Shown: positions 55,997 through 63,501 of the stretch, one piece after another | Layout: each line of letters opens with the position of its first letter | Position numbering within the stretch: the stretch's first letter is position 1 | Assembly (NCBI RefSeq): GCF_002796985.1 | Contig: NZ_PEKX01000007.1 | Coordinates: 982,284-1,046,283 of the forward strand | Origin: Pseudomonas sp. | GTDB taxonomy: Bacteria > Pseudomonadota > Gammaproteobacteria > Pseudomonadales > Pseudomonadaceae | Length of the DNA: 64,000 bases | Direction: 5' to 3' | Notes under the pieces: model-generated | The model's input: the letters and a program-made list of their open reading frames with translations, nothing else | Databases searched by the model: none | Told to the model about the DNA's origin: nothing | Position numbers and translations under genes: made by a program

Positions 55997-56560
55997 TTAC
56001 TCGTCGCGGCCTTCGAGCATGTTGCGCCGCAGAATCACGTAGATGGCGCCGGTGCCGCCGTGGCGTGGCAGGCAGGAGGCGAAGCCGAGCACCTGTGGGT
56101 GCTGGCGTAGCCAGGTGTTGACGTGACTCTTCACCATCGGGCTGCGGCCGTCGATGCGCGCGGCCTTGCCATGGGTGACGCGGACGCAGCGGACCTCGAA
56201 TCGAGCCGCTTCGGCGATGAAGTCCCAGAGGGTTTCACGGGCCGTCTCGATCTTCATGCCGTGCAGGTCGAGGCTGCCCTCGAAGCCGATCTGGCCGGCC
56301 TTGAGCTTGCGCATCTGGCCTTCCTGGACGCCGTCGCGGGCCCAGTAGAGTTCGTCCTCGGGGCCGACGTCGATGACGAACTGGTCGGAGAGGCCGTCCA
56401 CCCTGATGCTTTCGGTGCGCACGGTCGCGTTCTGCCGCAGCTCCTTGAGCTGCTTGCGGTCGGCCTTGGGTTTGCCGGTATCGGCCTGGTCCACGGTGAT
56501 GCGCTTGACGCCGCGCATCTCGCGGGCGAACTGGGAAAAATCGTCGTCTTGCACGCGCAC
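55997..56560 (-). CDS. smrB: Smr-domain endonuclease-like protein (SmrB/YfcN type)
   Basis: A 187-residue protein with a C-terminal Smr domain, about 90-180: GSLDLHGMKIETARETLWDF (the DLHG motif), VRVTHGKAARIDGRSPMVKS and LGFASCLPRHGGTGAIYVIL. The N-terminal part is charged (KADRKQLKELRQNA). E. coli SmrB cuts mRNA at collided ribosomes, and in enteric bacteria smrB sits beside prmB, as it nearly does here (prmB is about 1.3 kb away). Ribosome rescue is therefore the favoured role; this is from family and synteny. Confidence 0.9.
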   Translation of the reverse strand: MRVQDDDFSQFAREMRGVKRITVDQADTGKPKADRKQLKELRQNATVRTESIRVDGLSDQFVIDVGPEDELYWARDGVQEGQMRKLKAGQIGFEGSLDLHGMKIETARETLWDFIAEAARFEVRCVRVTHGKAARIDGRSPMVKSHVNTWLRQHPQVLGFASCLPRHGGTGAIYVILRRNMLEGRDE

Positions 56561-56631
56561 CTCCTCGAAGAGCCGCGCAGTGTAGCGGATCGCTCCGTTC
56601 CTACGGAAATCCGCTGCATTGCCTACAAGGC

Positions 56632-56952
56632 TCAGTCGCGGCGCTTCATCAGCCTCGGCGACAGGCTCAGGCCCTCGCTGCCACGGGCACGGCGGCGGGC
56701 GGCGCGCCAGAAAGTGACGCCCAGCCAGAGGCAGACCAGGCCGACCACCAACAGCACGGCGCCGGCGCCCGGCTCGATGTGCAATACGCCCACGGCGGGC
56801 TGGCGGCGGAGCAGGGCGGCGACGCCGGCCATGCCGGACAGGATGCCGAAGGTGGCGATTATCGCGGCGATCGCAGCGGCGAAGCGCCAGCGCCAGCGGC
56901 CCGGACGTTTCGGGCGCAGGCTGGGTGGGTCGAATTTTTCGGTCATCTTCAT
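56632..56952 (-). CDS. Small two-span membrane protein
   Basis: A 106-residue basic protein with two hydrophobic segments, FAAAIAAIIATFGILSGMAG (about 23-44) and GAGAVLLVVGLVCLWLGVTF (about 63-82), and positively charged flanks (RPKRPGRWRWR; ARRRARG). No domain known to me. GAGGA precedes the ATG at 56952; an inner ATG at 56946 is possible. It lies between the smr-type gene and the isochorismatase gene. Function unknown. Confidence 0.7.
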   Translation of the reverse strand: MKMTEKFDPPSLRPKRPGRWRWRFAAAIAAIIATFGILSGMAGVAALLRRQPAVGVLHIEPGAGAVLLVVGLVCLWLGVTFWRAARRRARGSEGLSLSPRLMKRRD

Positions 56953-57125
56953 CCCGACTTCCTCATCTGTTGAACGAGGCTATGACCGGTGGGGATGGGT
57001 GGGGTTCCAACCCCAGGGTCGGGAAGCGCGGCGAACCCGCTGGGTGAGCGGGTTCACAGGCTTTCGCGCCTAAGCTGAGCCTAACCCCGGGCGCTTGTCG
57101 TTGCCGCCCGTCGGGACGAATGGCT

Positions 57126-57722
57126 TCAGACCAGCGCCTGCGCTTGTGCGACCACGGCAGCGAAGTTGTCGCCCAGGGCGGCGATTTCCGCGCGATGCAG
57201 GTCGCGGGCGGCGAGCACGCCACCTTCGGGAGTGGGGATGTCGCGGGTGGCGCAGGCAGCGTCCACCAGGGTGCAGCGGTAGCCGTAGTCCTTGGCGGCG
57301 CGGACGGTGGTGCTGATGCTGGAGTGGGTCATGAACCCGCAGACGATCAGGTCCAGGCGACCGCCGGCCTGCAGGCGGTCATGCAGGTCGGTGCCGGCGA
57401 AGGCGTTGGGCAGGCGCTTGTCCACCACCACCTCGCCCGGCAGCGGAGCCAGCTCCGGCAGGAAGCGGCCGCGCAGGCCCTGAGGATCGAGCAGGCCGCC
57501 GACCACGCCCAGGTGGTGCACATGGACGATCGGAGTTCCCATGGCCCGTGCCGCTTCCAGCAGCAGGCCGATCTGCGCCACCGCGGCGTCCAGGTCAGGC
57601 AGCGCCAGTACGCCGCTGCGGTACTCCTCCTGGGCATCGATGATCAACAGAGTGCTCTGGCGCAGGGTGGCCGGCGGATATCCGCGCCCACTGATCTGCA
57701 GCATGCTGAGCGGATGGGACAT
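57126..57722 (-). CDS. Isochorismatase-family hydrolase, catalytic Cys replaced
   Basis: A 198-residue protein of the isochorismatase-like fold. The catalytic Asp is in LLIIDAQEEYRSGVLALP and the Lys in EVVVDKRLPNAFAGTDL. The usual third residue, Cys in the motif TxxCVxxT, is absent: the aligned stretch is CGFMTHSSISTTVRAAKDYG, with Ser at that place. It may act as a true isochorismatase-type enzyme (no Cys needed), have lost activity, or belong to a Ser-variant group. AGGAG lies before the ATG at 57722. Substrate unknown. Confidence 0.87.
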   Translation of the reverse strand: MSHPLSMLQISGRGYPPATLRQSTLLIIDAQEEYRSGVLALPDLDAAVAQIGLLLEAARAMGTPIVHVHHLGVVGGLLDPQGLRGRFLPELAPLPGEVVVDKRLPNAFAGTDLHDRLQAGGRLDLIVCGFMTHSSISTTVRAAKDYGYRCTLVDAACATRDIPTPEGGVLAARDLHRAEIAALGDNFAAVVAQAQALV

Positions 57723-57903
57723 GTCTGGACTCCTGTAAATGCATGTTCACTCATTGTGGGCCGTAACGCGTCCGCTGTGAATCTTTGCGAACTCGCGCCA
57801 AAGTGGTATTGGCATTCTTCTCAGGAACCGCCCGGAGGCGCCCCAGAGCCCCCGCGTTCCGCTAGAATGCGCCCCTTTTTGCGAGCTGCGAGGACACACC
57901 GCC

Positions 57904-58818
57904 GTGACCGAATCCCGTTTGCTGACCCTGCGTGACCACATCCGCTGGGCCGTCAGCCGCTTCCACGCCGAGGAACTGTTCTTTGGCCACGGTACCGATA
58001 ATGCCTGGGATGAAGCCCGCCAGCTTGTACTGGGCGCGCTGCACCTGCCCTGGGAAATGGCCGATGCCTACCTGGACTGCCGCCTCGAGGACGAGGAGCG
58101 CGAGTACCTGATGCACCTGCTGCGCCGACGCATCGAGGACCGCGTGCCCTGCGCCTACCTGCTGGGCGAAGCCTGGTTCTGCGGTATGCCCTTCGTGGTG
58201 GACGAGCGTGTGCTGGTGCCGCGCTCGCCCATCGCCGAACTGATCGAGCGCCGCTTCGAGCCCTGGCTGGCCGCCGACCCTGCACGCATCCTGGACCTGT
58301 GCACCGGCTCGGGCTGCATCGGCATTGCCTGCGCGAGCGCCTTCCCGGATTCCGAGGTGGTGCTGGGCGACCTGTCGTTCGACGCGCTGGAAGTGGCCAA
58401 CATCAACATCGAGCGCCATGAGCTGGGCGAGCGTGTCTACACCGTGCAGGGCGATGGCTTCGAAGGCCTGCCGGGCCAGCGTTTCGACCTGATCGTGTCC
58501 AACCCGCCCTATGTCGACGCCGAAGACTTTGCCGACATGCCCGCCGAGTACCACCACGAGCCCGAGCTGGGACTGGCCTGCGGCAATGACGGCCTGGATC
58601 TGGTGCGGCGCATGCTGGCCGAGGCCGGGGACCACCTGACCGAGCGCGGCACGCTGGTGGTGGAAGTGGGCAACAGCCAGGTGCATGTGGCGGCGCTCTA
58701 CCCGGAAGTGGACTTCACCTGGCTCGACTTCGAATACGGCGGCCATGGCGTCTTCCTGCTCTCGGCGCAGCAATGCCGCGAGCATCAGGCGTTGTTCAAG
58801 GCTCGGGTAAACGCCTGA
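57904..58818 (+). CDS. prmB: Ribosomal protein uL3 N5-glutamine methyltransferase
   Basis: PrmB methylates a glutamine of ribosomal protein L3, which helps 50S assembly. The 304-residue protein starts with GTG (57904), then TESRLLTLRDHIRWAVSRFH. SAM motif ILDLCTGSGCIGIACASAFP and the HemK-type catalytic motif FDLIVSNPPYVDAEDFADMP are clear, as is EYHHEPELGLACGNDGLDLV. It heads the prmB-aroC-type block, as in enteric bacteria and PAO1. GGACAC before the GTG is a weak ribosome binding site. Confidence 0.96.
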   Translation: MTESRLLTLRDHIRWAVSRFHAEELFFGHGTDNAWDEARQLVLGALHLPWEMADAYLDCRLEDEEREYLMHLLRRRIEDRVPCAYLLGEAWFCGMPFVVDERVLVPRSPIAELIERRFEPWLAADPARILDLCTGSGCIGIACASAFPDSEVVLGDLSFDALEVANINIERHELGERVYTVQGDGFEGLPGQRFDLIVSNPPYVDAEDFADMPAEYHHEPELGLACGNDGLDLVRRMLAEAGDHLTERGTLVVEVGNSQVHVAALYPEVDFTWLDFEYGGHGVFLLSAQQCREHQALFKARVNA

Positions 58819-58828
58819 CGTCGAACCT

Positions 58829-59160
58829 GTAGGAGGCGTCCTTGCGAGGCGTTGGTGCGGGCTTCAGCCAATCGCGGACGGAGTCCGCTCCTACGCGAGG
58901 TCAGGCTTTGGGTAGGAGCAACTGTCTTTTTCTGAAAGTCCGTGCCCGTGTTTCCCTCTCCCTAACCCTCTCCCTGAAGGGAGAGGGTACTGTCCGACGC
59001 GCACAAATAACCCTGTGCTCATCGGCTGGCTCTGCCCTATCCGAGAGCGCCGAATGGTTCCCTCTCTCTTCGGAGCGGGGCGCGCAGCCAGGGCGGGGGG
59101 AGAGGGCATGCCCTCGCGTGATATTCCAGGTAGGAGCGGACTCCGTCCGCGATTGCTCGA
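58829..59160. repeat. Composite intergenic repeat, copy B
   Basis: This 390-bp prmB-to-59209 gap is filled by repeat parts: ATCGCGGACGGAGTCCGCTC CTACGCGAGG-type arm (58870-58900), GTAGGAGCAACTGTCTTTTT (58913), a CCCTCTCCC/GGGAGAGGG stem (about 58970-58990), an inserted stretch, GGGAGAGGGCATGCCCTCGC, and GTAGGAGCGGACTCCGTCCG (59131). It shares order with the copy at 47.1 kb and no coding potential is visible. Confidence 0.75.
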
Positions 59161-59208
59161 CGGCCCCTTCGACACATCAAAGGGGCACGTTCGTTTGAAT
59201 GCCACGGA

Positions 59209-59988
59209 TCAGTGCGTGGCGATCCAGATCAGCAGGCCAGCCTGGAACACGGCGAACACCGTCAGGCAGGCAATGGTGAAGCGCAGGCTGGTGTCGTCGC
59301 GGCGGAAGGTTTCGATGCGTAGCTCCAGCCGGCGGATCTCGTTGGCCTGGGTGGCGAGGTTCTGGTCGGCCTGCTCCAGCATGGAGCCAGCCTCCAGCAG
59401 CGGGACGATCTGGACTTTGTCCTTGTGCCAATCGTCATACAGCTCGCTGACCCGGCCGACGCTGTAGCGCGCCTTCAGTAGCCGCGAGTCCTCGTAGATC
59501 ACGTCGAAACCCTGGGCGCGCAGGAAGTGGTCGCGACGCTGCCGGGCCTCTTCGCTGGGCACGTCCTTTATCGCCAGTGCGCCACCCTCGACGCGGTAGT
59601 GCGACCACTTCTTTTTCGCCCAGGCCACTCCCTGGGCCAGCAGAAAGCGCCCCAGGCCGCGGTTCTGCGGTTCGGTGGCGAAGCCTGCGTCGGCACCGAA
59701 GCGTACTTCCTTGTTGCGGTGGTCCGCCCAGACCTCCAGCAGGTTCTGCTCCTTGCGCAGCGCCTGGCCGGGCACCTGCACGGTCAGGCGCAGCAGGCTC
59801 TGCTCGCTGTTGTGGCGTTCCACCCGGCCGAGTTGCACGAAGCGCAGTGGTCGTGCGCCGGTGGTGCGGTCGGTGGGCAGCGGCGCCAGGCGCAGCAGGC
59901 GATAGTGTTCCGGCGCCAGCTCCGCCCACGGGTGCGGGCGGGCGGCGGCGCTCTCGTCGGCGGCGACGGTCTGTTCGGCTTCGGTCAT
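59209..59988 (-). CDS. GNAT-like protein with C-terminal membrane anchor
   Basis: A 259-residue protein. Residues about 60-175 look like a GNAT acyltransferase fold: GADAGFATEPQNRGLGRFLL resembles the acyl-CoA-binding Q/RxxGxG/A loop, and RRDHFLRAQGFDVIYEDSRL its final strands. A coiled-coil-like stretch follows (LATQANEIRRLELRIETFRR), then a C-terminal transmembrane helix, FTIACLTVFAVFQAGLLIWI. In PAO1 a hypothetical gene holds this place between prmB and aroC. Acyltransferase activity is inferred from the loop only. Confidence 0.72.
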   Translation of the reverse strand: MTEAEQTVAADESAAARPHPWAELAPEHYRLLRLAPLPTDRTTGARPLRFVQLGRVERHNSEQSLLRLTVQVPGQALRKEQNLLEVWADHRNKEVRFGADAGFATEPQNRGLGRFLLAQGVAWAKKKWSHYRVEGGALAIKDVPSEEARQRRDHFLRAQGFDVIYEDSRLLKARYSVGRVSELYDDWHKDKVQIVPLLEAGSMLEQADQNLATQANEIRRLELRIETFRRDDTSLRFTIACLTVFAVFQAGLLIWIATH

Positions 59989-60036
59989 GGGATCTACCTC
60001 GGGGCCTGGTGGGCGTGGCCAGGGCTCTCCCGTGGG

Positions 60037-61071
60037 TTATCGACGCACCGGTGGATTTCTTGAGACGTTCGCTCCAGATGTCGCCAGTGTGCCTCCGGGC
60101 AGGCTCTGCGCCTGCCGGATGAAAGTCGTGACGCGCTGTACCAGTTCGCGGGCCAGCGGCAGATTGGGGTTGTTGTAGGAGGCGAGTTGCTGCGGACCGC
60201 TGGTCGGAACGATGCGCAGGATGTGGTTCATCCCCGAAATCAGGTGGAAGTCGCTGTCGGGCTTGGCGCGCTTGAGTGCCTGCGCATCTTCGACACCAAC
60301 CTGGATGTCGTTGGTGCCTTGCAGGATCAGCGTGGGCAGTTTGAGCTCGGCGAAGGCACGGGCCGGGTCCTGGCGGAACAGCGAGATCAGGTAGGGCTGC
60401 ACGCTGGGGCGGAACAGCACGTTCAGCGGCTCCGGCACTCGCGGTTGCAGCTGCCCGGCTTGCAGGCCGTCGATCAGTTGCTCGGCCTGGGCCAGCAGGG
60501 GCGGGGGCAGGCGGCCCTGCAACTGTTCGCGCAGCACTTCGCCGATCGGGCGGGCGCTGCCGGACAGGGAAACCAGCGCTTCGGCGTGGCTTTTCGGGGC
60601 GGCGAGGCTGGCGATCAGTGCGCCTTCGCTGTGACCGATGAGAATCTGCCGACCGAAGCGCGGGTCGCGGGCCAGCTTGTCGCTCCAGGCCACCACATCG
60701 GCCACGTAGGCCTCGACGCTGAGCTCTTCCTCGCGCGGTGCCGCCGGCAGGCTGCGAGCGACGCCGCGTTTGTCGTAGCGCACACTGGCGATACCGTTTT
60801 CCGCCAGCGCCTCGGCCAGCTTGCGCAGGTAGGCGTTCTGCCCGCCCTCGGGGTTGTTGCCGTCGCGGTCGGTGGGGCCGGAGCCGGCGATCAGCAGGGC
60901 CACCGGCGGCAGGGGCTGCCTCTGGGAGGGCGGCGTTTGCGGCAGCAGCAGCGTGCCGCGCAGCACGCCGTGGCCGGTGTCCAGGTCATAGGGGCGTTGC
61001 AGGATGCTGGTGGGGGCGGCTTGGGCCAGCGTCGAGACGAACAGGAAGAAGAACAGGGCAATACGGCGCAT
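60037..61071 (-). CDS. Exported alpha/beta hydrolase
   Basis: A 344-residue serine hydrolase with signal peptide MRRIALFFFLFVSTLAQA. The fold marks are VALLIAGSGPTDRDGNNPEG (oxyanion region), SVRYDKRGVARS, the nucleophile elbow ILIGHSEGALIASLAA (Ser in GHSEG), the acid in LILQGTNDIQVGVEDAQAL and the His in ISGMNHILRIVP. Substrate unknown. It is divergent from aroC with a 122-bp gap. Confidence 0.9.
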   Translation of the reverse strand: MRRIALFFFLFVSTLAQAAPTSILQRPYDLDTGHGVLRGTLLLPQTPPSQRQPLPPVALLIAGSGPTDRDGNNPEGGQNAYLRKLAEALAENGIASVRYDKRGVARSLPAAPREEELSVEAYVADVVAWSDKLARDPRFGRQILIGHSEGALIASLAAPKSHAEALVSLSGSARPIGEVLREQLQGRLPPPLLAQAEQLIDGLQAGQLQPRVPEPLNVLFRPSVQPYLISLFRQDPARAFAELKLPTLILQGTNDIQVGVEDAQALKRAKPDSDFHLISGMNHILRIVPTSGPQQLASYNNPNLPLARELVQRVTTFIRQAQSLPGGTLATSGANVSRNPPVRR

Positions 61072-61193
61072 CGGGGGCTTCGCGACGGGGCTGATGGCGC
61101 TTTGATCCTCAACCGGCGCGAAGGTTCGCAGGGCGGATTGACGCAGGTATACTGCTCGGCCTTTTCGATACCAGTCTTTTCGCGGAGCCTCGC

Positions 61194-62285
61194 ATGTCCG
61201 GCAACACCTACGGCAAGCTGTTCACCGTCACCACCGCTGGCGAAAGCCACGGCCCGGCGCTGGTCGCCATCGTCGACGGCTGCCCGCCTGGCCTTGAGAT
61301 TTCCCTGGAAGACCTGCAGCGCGACCTGGACCGCCGCAAGCCCGGCACCAGCCGCCACACCACCCAGCGCCAGGAAGCCGACGAGGTGGAAATCCTCTCC
61401 GGCGTGTTCGAGGGCAAGACCACGGGCACCCCGATTGGCCTGCTGATCCGCAACACCGACCAGAAGTCCAAGGACTACTCGGCAATCAAGGACCAATTCC
61501 GCCCGGCCCACGCCGACTACACCTACCACCACAAGTACGGTGTGCGTGACTACCGTGGCGGCGGCCGCTCCTCGGCGCGCGAGACCGCCATGCGTGTAGC
61601 CGCGGGCGCCATCGCCAAGAAAGTGCTGGCGGGCATGGGTATCAGTGTGCGCGGCTACATGAGCCAGCTCGGCCCGATCGAAATCCCCTTCAAGACCTGG
61701 GACAGCGTCGAAGACAATGCCTTCTTCAGCCCCGACCCGGACAAGGTGCCGGAGCTGGAGGCCTACATGGACCAGCTGCGCCGTGACCAGGATTCGGTCG
61801 GCGCGAAGATCACCGTGGTCGCCGAAGGCGTACCGCCGGGCCTGGGCGAGCCGATCTTCGACCGCCTGGACGCCGAACTGGCTCACGCGCTGATGAGCAT
61901 CAACGCGGTGAAGGGCGTGGAAATCGGCGCCGGCTTTGCCAGCGTCGCCCAGCGCGGCACCGAGCACCGCGATGAGCTGACCCCGGAAGGCTTCCTGTCG
62001 AACAATGCCGGGGGCATCCTCGGCGGCATCTCCTCCGGCCAGCCGATCATTGCCCACCTGGCGCTCAAGCCGACCTCCAGCATCACCACCCCCGGCCGTT
62101 CCATCGACGTGAACGGCAACCCGGTGGAGGTGATCACCAAGGGTCGCCATGACCCGTGCGTGGGCATCCGCGCGACCCCCATCGCCGAGGCGATGATGGC
62201 CATCGTGCTGCTCGACCACCTGCTGCGCAATCGTGCGCAGAACGCCGACGTGAAGGTCGGCACTCCGGTTCTCGGCCAGCTTTGA
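61194..62285 (+). CDS. aroC: Chorismate synthase
   Basis: AroC removes phosphate from EPSP to give chorismate, the branch point to aromatic amino acids and folate, using reduced FMN. The 363-residue protein starts MSGNTYGKLFTVTTAGESHG and has the family signatures GTPIGLLIRNTDQKSKDYSA, RGGGRSSARETAMRVAAGAI and GFASVAQRGTEHRDELTPEG, SNNAGGILGGISSGQPIIAH. Length is normal. A GC-rich hairpin (62295-62326) follows, and the MFS gene starts 55 bp later on the same strand. Confidence 0.98.
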   Translation: MSGNTYGKLFTVTTAGESHGPALVAIVDGCPPGLEISLEDLQRDLDRRKPGTSRHTTQRQEADEVEILSGVFEGKTTGTPIGLLIRNTDQKSKDYSAIKDQFRPAHADYTYHHKYGVRDYRGGGRSSARETAMRVAAGAIAKKVLAGMGISVRGYMSQLGPIEIPFKTWDSVEDNAFFSPDPDKVPELEAYMDQLRRDQDSVGAKITVVAEGVPPGLGEPIFDRLDAELAHALMSINAVKGVEIGAGFASVAQRGTEHRDELTPEGFLSNNAGGILGGISSGQPIIAHLALKPTSSITTPGRSIDVNGNPVEVITKGRHDPCVGIRATPIAEAMMAIVLLDHLLRNRAQNADVKVGTPVLGQL

Positions 62286-62294
62286 TTGACGTGA

Positions 62295-62326
62295 TACCCC
62301 CGCGAGCCGCTTGGTTCGCGGGGGTA
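62295..62326 (+). terminator. GC-rich hairpin after aroC
   Basis: TACCCCCGCGA (62295-62305) pairs with TCGCGGGGGTA (62316-62326) around a ten-base loop. There is no T-run, so it may pause or only protect the message. Confidence 0.5.
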
Positions 62327-62340
62327 TTGGCGCGCCGCCG

Positions 62341-63501
62341 ATGACTCAGGTCCCCTACTGGCGGCTGTCCAGTTTCTACTTCTTCTACTTCTGCCTGCTG
62401 GGCGGGACGGCGCCGTTCCTCGCGCTGTATTTCCACCACCTGGGCTTCTCCAGCGCGCGTATCGGCGAGCTGGTCGCCATCCCCATGCTGATGCGCTGCG
62501 TGGCGCCAAACCTGTGGGGCTGGCTGGGTGACCGCAGCGGCCAGCGGTTGGCCATCGTGCGCTTTGGCGCGGTGTGCACGGCGCTGTGTTTCGCCGGCAT
62601 CTTCCTCGGCCATAGCTATGCGTGGCTGGCGTTGATCATGGCCGGGCACGCGTTCTTCTGGCATGCCGTGCTGCCGCAGTTCGAGGTGATCACACTGGCG
62701 CACCTGAGCGGGCGCACCGAGAGCTACAGCCGTATCCGCCTGTGGGGCTCCATCGGCTTTATCTGCACCGTGGTCGGCCTGGGCTGGCTGTTCGAGTTCG
62801 CCAGCCTGGACGCCTACCCGCTGGCGTTGCTGGCGATCATGCTCGGCATCGTCGGCGCCAGCTGGTGGGTGCCTAACGCCCAGCCGCCGGTGCGGCTGGA
62901 CGAAGCCAGTGCCGGCGGCTTCCGCCAGCAATTGCTCAGGCCCGGCGTGCTCGCGTTTTACCTCTGCGTGTGCCTGATGCAACTGTCCCACGGCCCGTAT
63001 TACACCTTCCTGACCCTGCACCTGGAAGCGCTCGGCTACGCCCGTGGGCTGATCGGCCAGCTCTGGGCGCTGGGCGTGGTGGCCGAGGTGCTGCTGTTTC
63101 TGGTCATGCCGCGCCTGCTCAAGCGCTTCTCCCTGCGCCAGGTGCTGGTGGCGAGCTTCCTGCTGGCGGCCTTGCGCTGGCTGCTGCTGGGTACGCTGGC
63201 CGGGCACCTGCTGGTGTTGCTGTTTGCCCAGTTGCTGCACGCGGCGACCTTCGGCAGCTTCCACGCTGCCGCTATCCATTTCGTCCAGCGCAGCTTCCAG
63301 GCGCGCCAGCAGGGCCAGGGCCAGGCGCTCTACGCCGCGTTGGCGGGCACCGGCGGCGCGCTGGGCGCGCTTTACTCCGGCTACAGCTGGGGTAGCCTTG
63401 GACCGGCCTGGACCTTCGCCATCGCGAGCGTCGCCGCGTTGGCCGCCGCTTTCATCATCTGGACCCGTCTGAACGAGGACCCGCATGAACGACACCCGTG
63501 A
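62341..63501 (+). CDS. MFS transporter (MFS_1-like, HcaT/nucleoside-symporter type)
   Basis: A 386-residue inner-membrane protein with 12 predicted helices. The start YWRLSSFYFFYFCLLGGTAP and GHAFFWHAVLPQFEVITLAH, SYSRIRLWGSIGFICTVVGL match the MFS_1_like group of proton symporters. Substrate unknown. The gene overlaps mtnB by 17 bases, so the two are probably co-expressed; this suggests, without proof, a link to methylthioadenosine salvage. The same MFS-mtnB order is in PAO1 (about PA1682-PA1683). Confidence 0.9.
   Translation: MTQVPYWRLSSFYFFYFCLLGGTAPFLALYFHHLGFSSARIGELVAIPMLMRCVAPNLWGWLGDRSGQRLAIVRFGAVCTALCFAGIFLGHSYAWLALIMAGHAFFWHAVLPQFEVITLAHLSGRTESYSRIRLWGSIGFICTVVGLGWLFEFASLDAYPLALLAIMLGIVGASWWVPNAQPPVRLDEASAGGFRQQLLRPGVLAFYLCVCLMQLSHGPYYTFLTLHLEALGYARGLIGQLWALGVVAEVLLFLVMPRLLKRFSLRQVLVASFLLAALRWLLLGTLAGHLLVLLFAQLLHAATFGSFHAAAIHFVQRSFQARQQGQGQALYAALAGTGGALGALYSGYSWGSLGPAWTFAIASVAALAAAFIIWTRLNEDPHERHP

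Noticed and set aside
31365..59160. CRISPR array or insertion sequence as source of the repeats
   Set aside because: Repeats are few, paired and inverted with irregular spacing, and no cas or transposase gene is present.
58829..59205. Small open frames of about 100-118 codons on both strands
   Set aside because: They are formed entirely by the composite repeat and REP arms.
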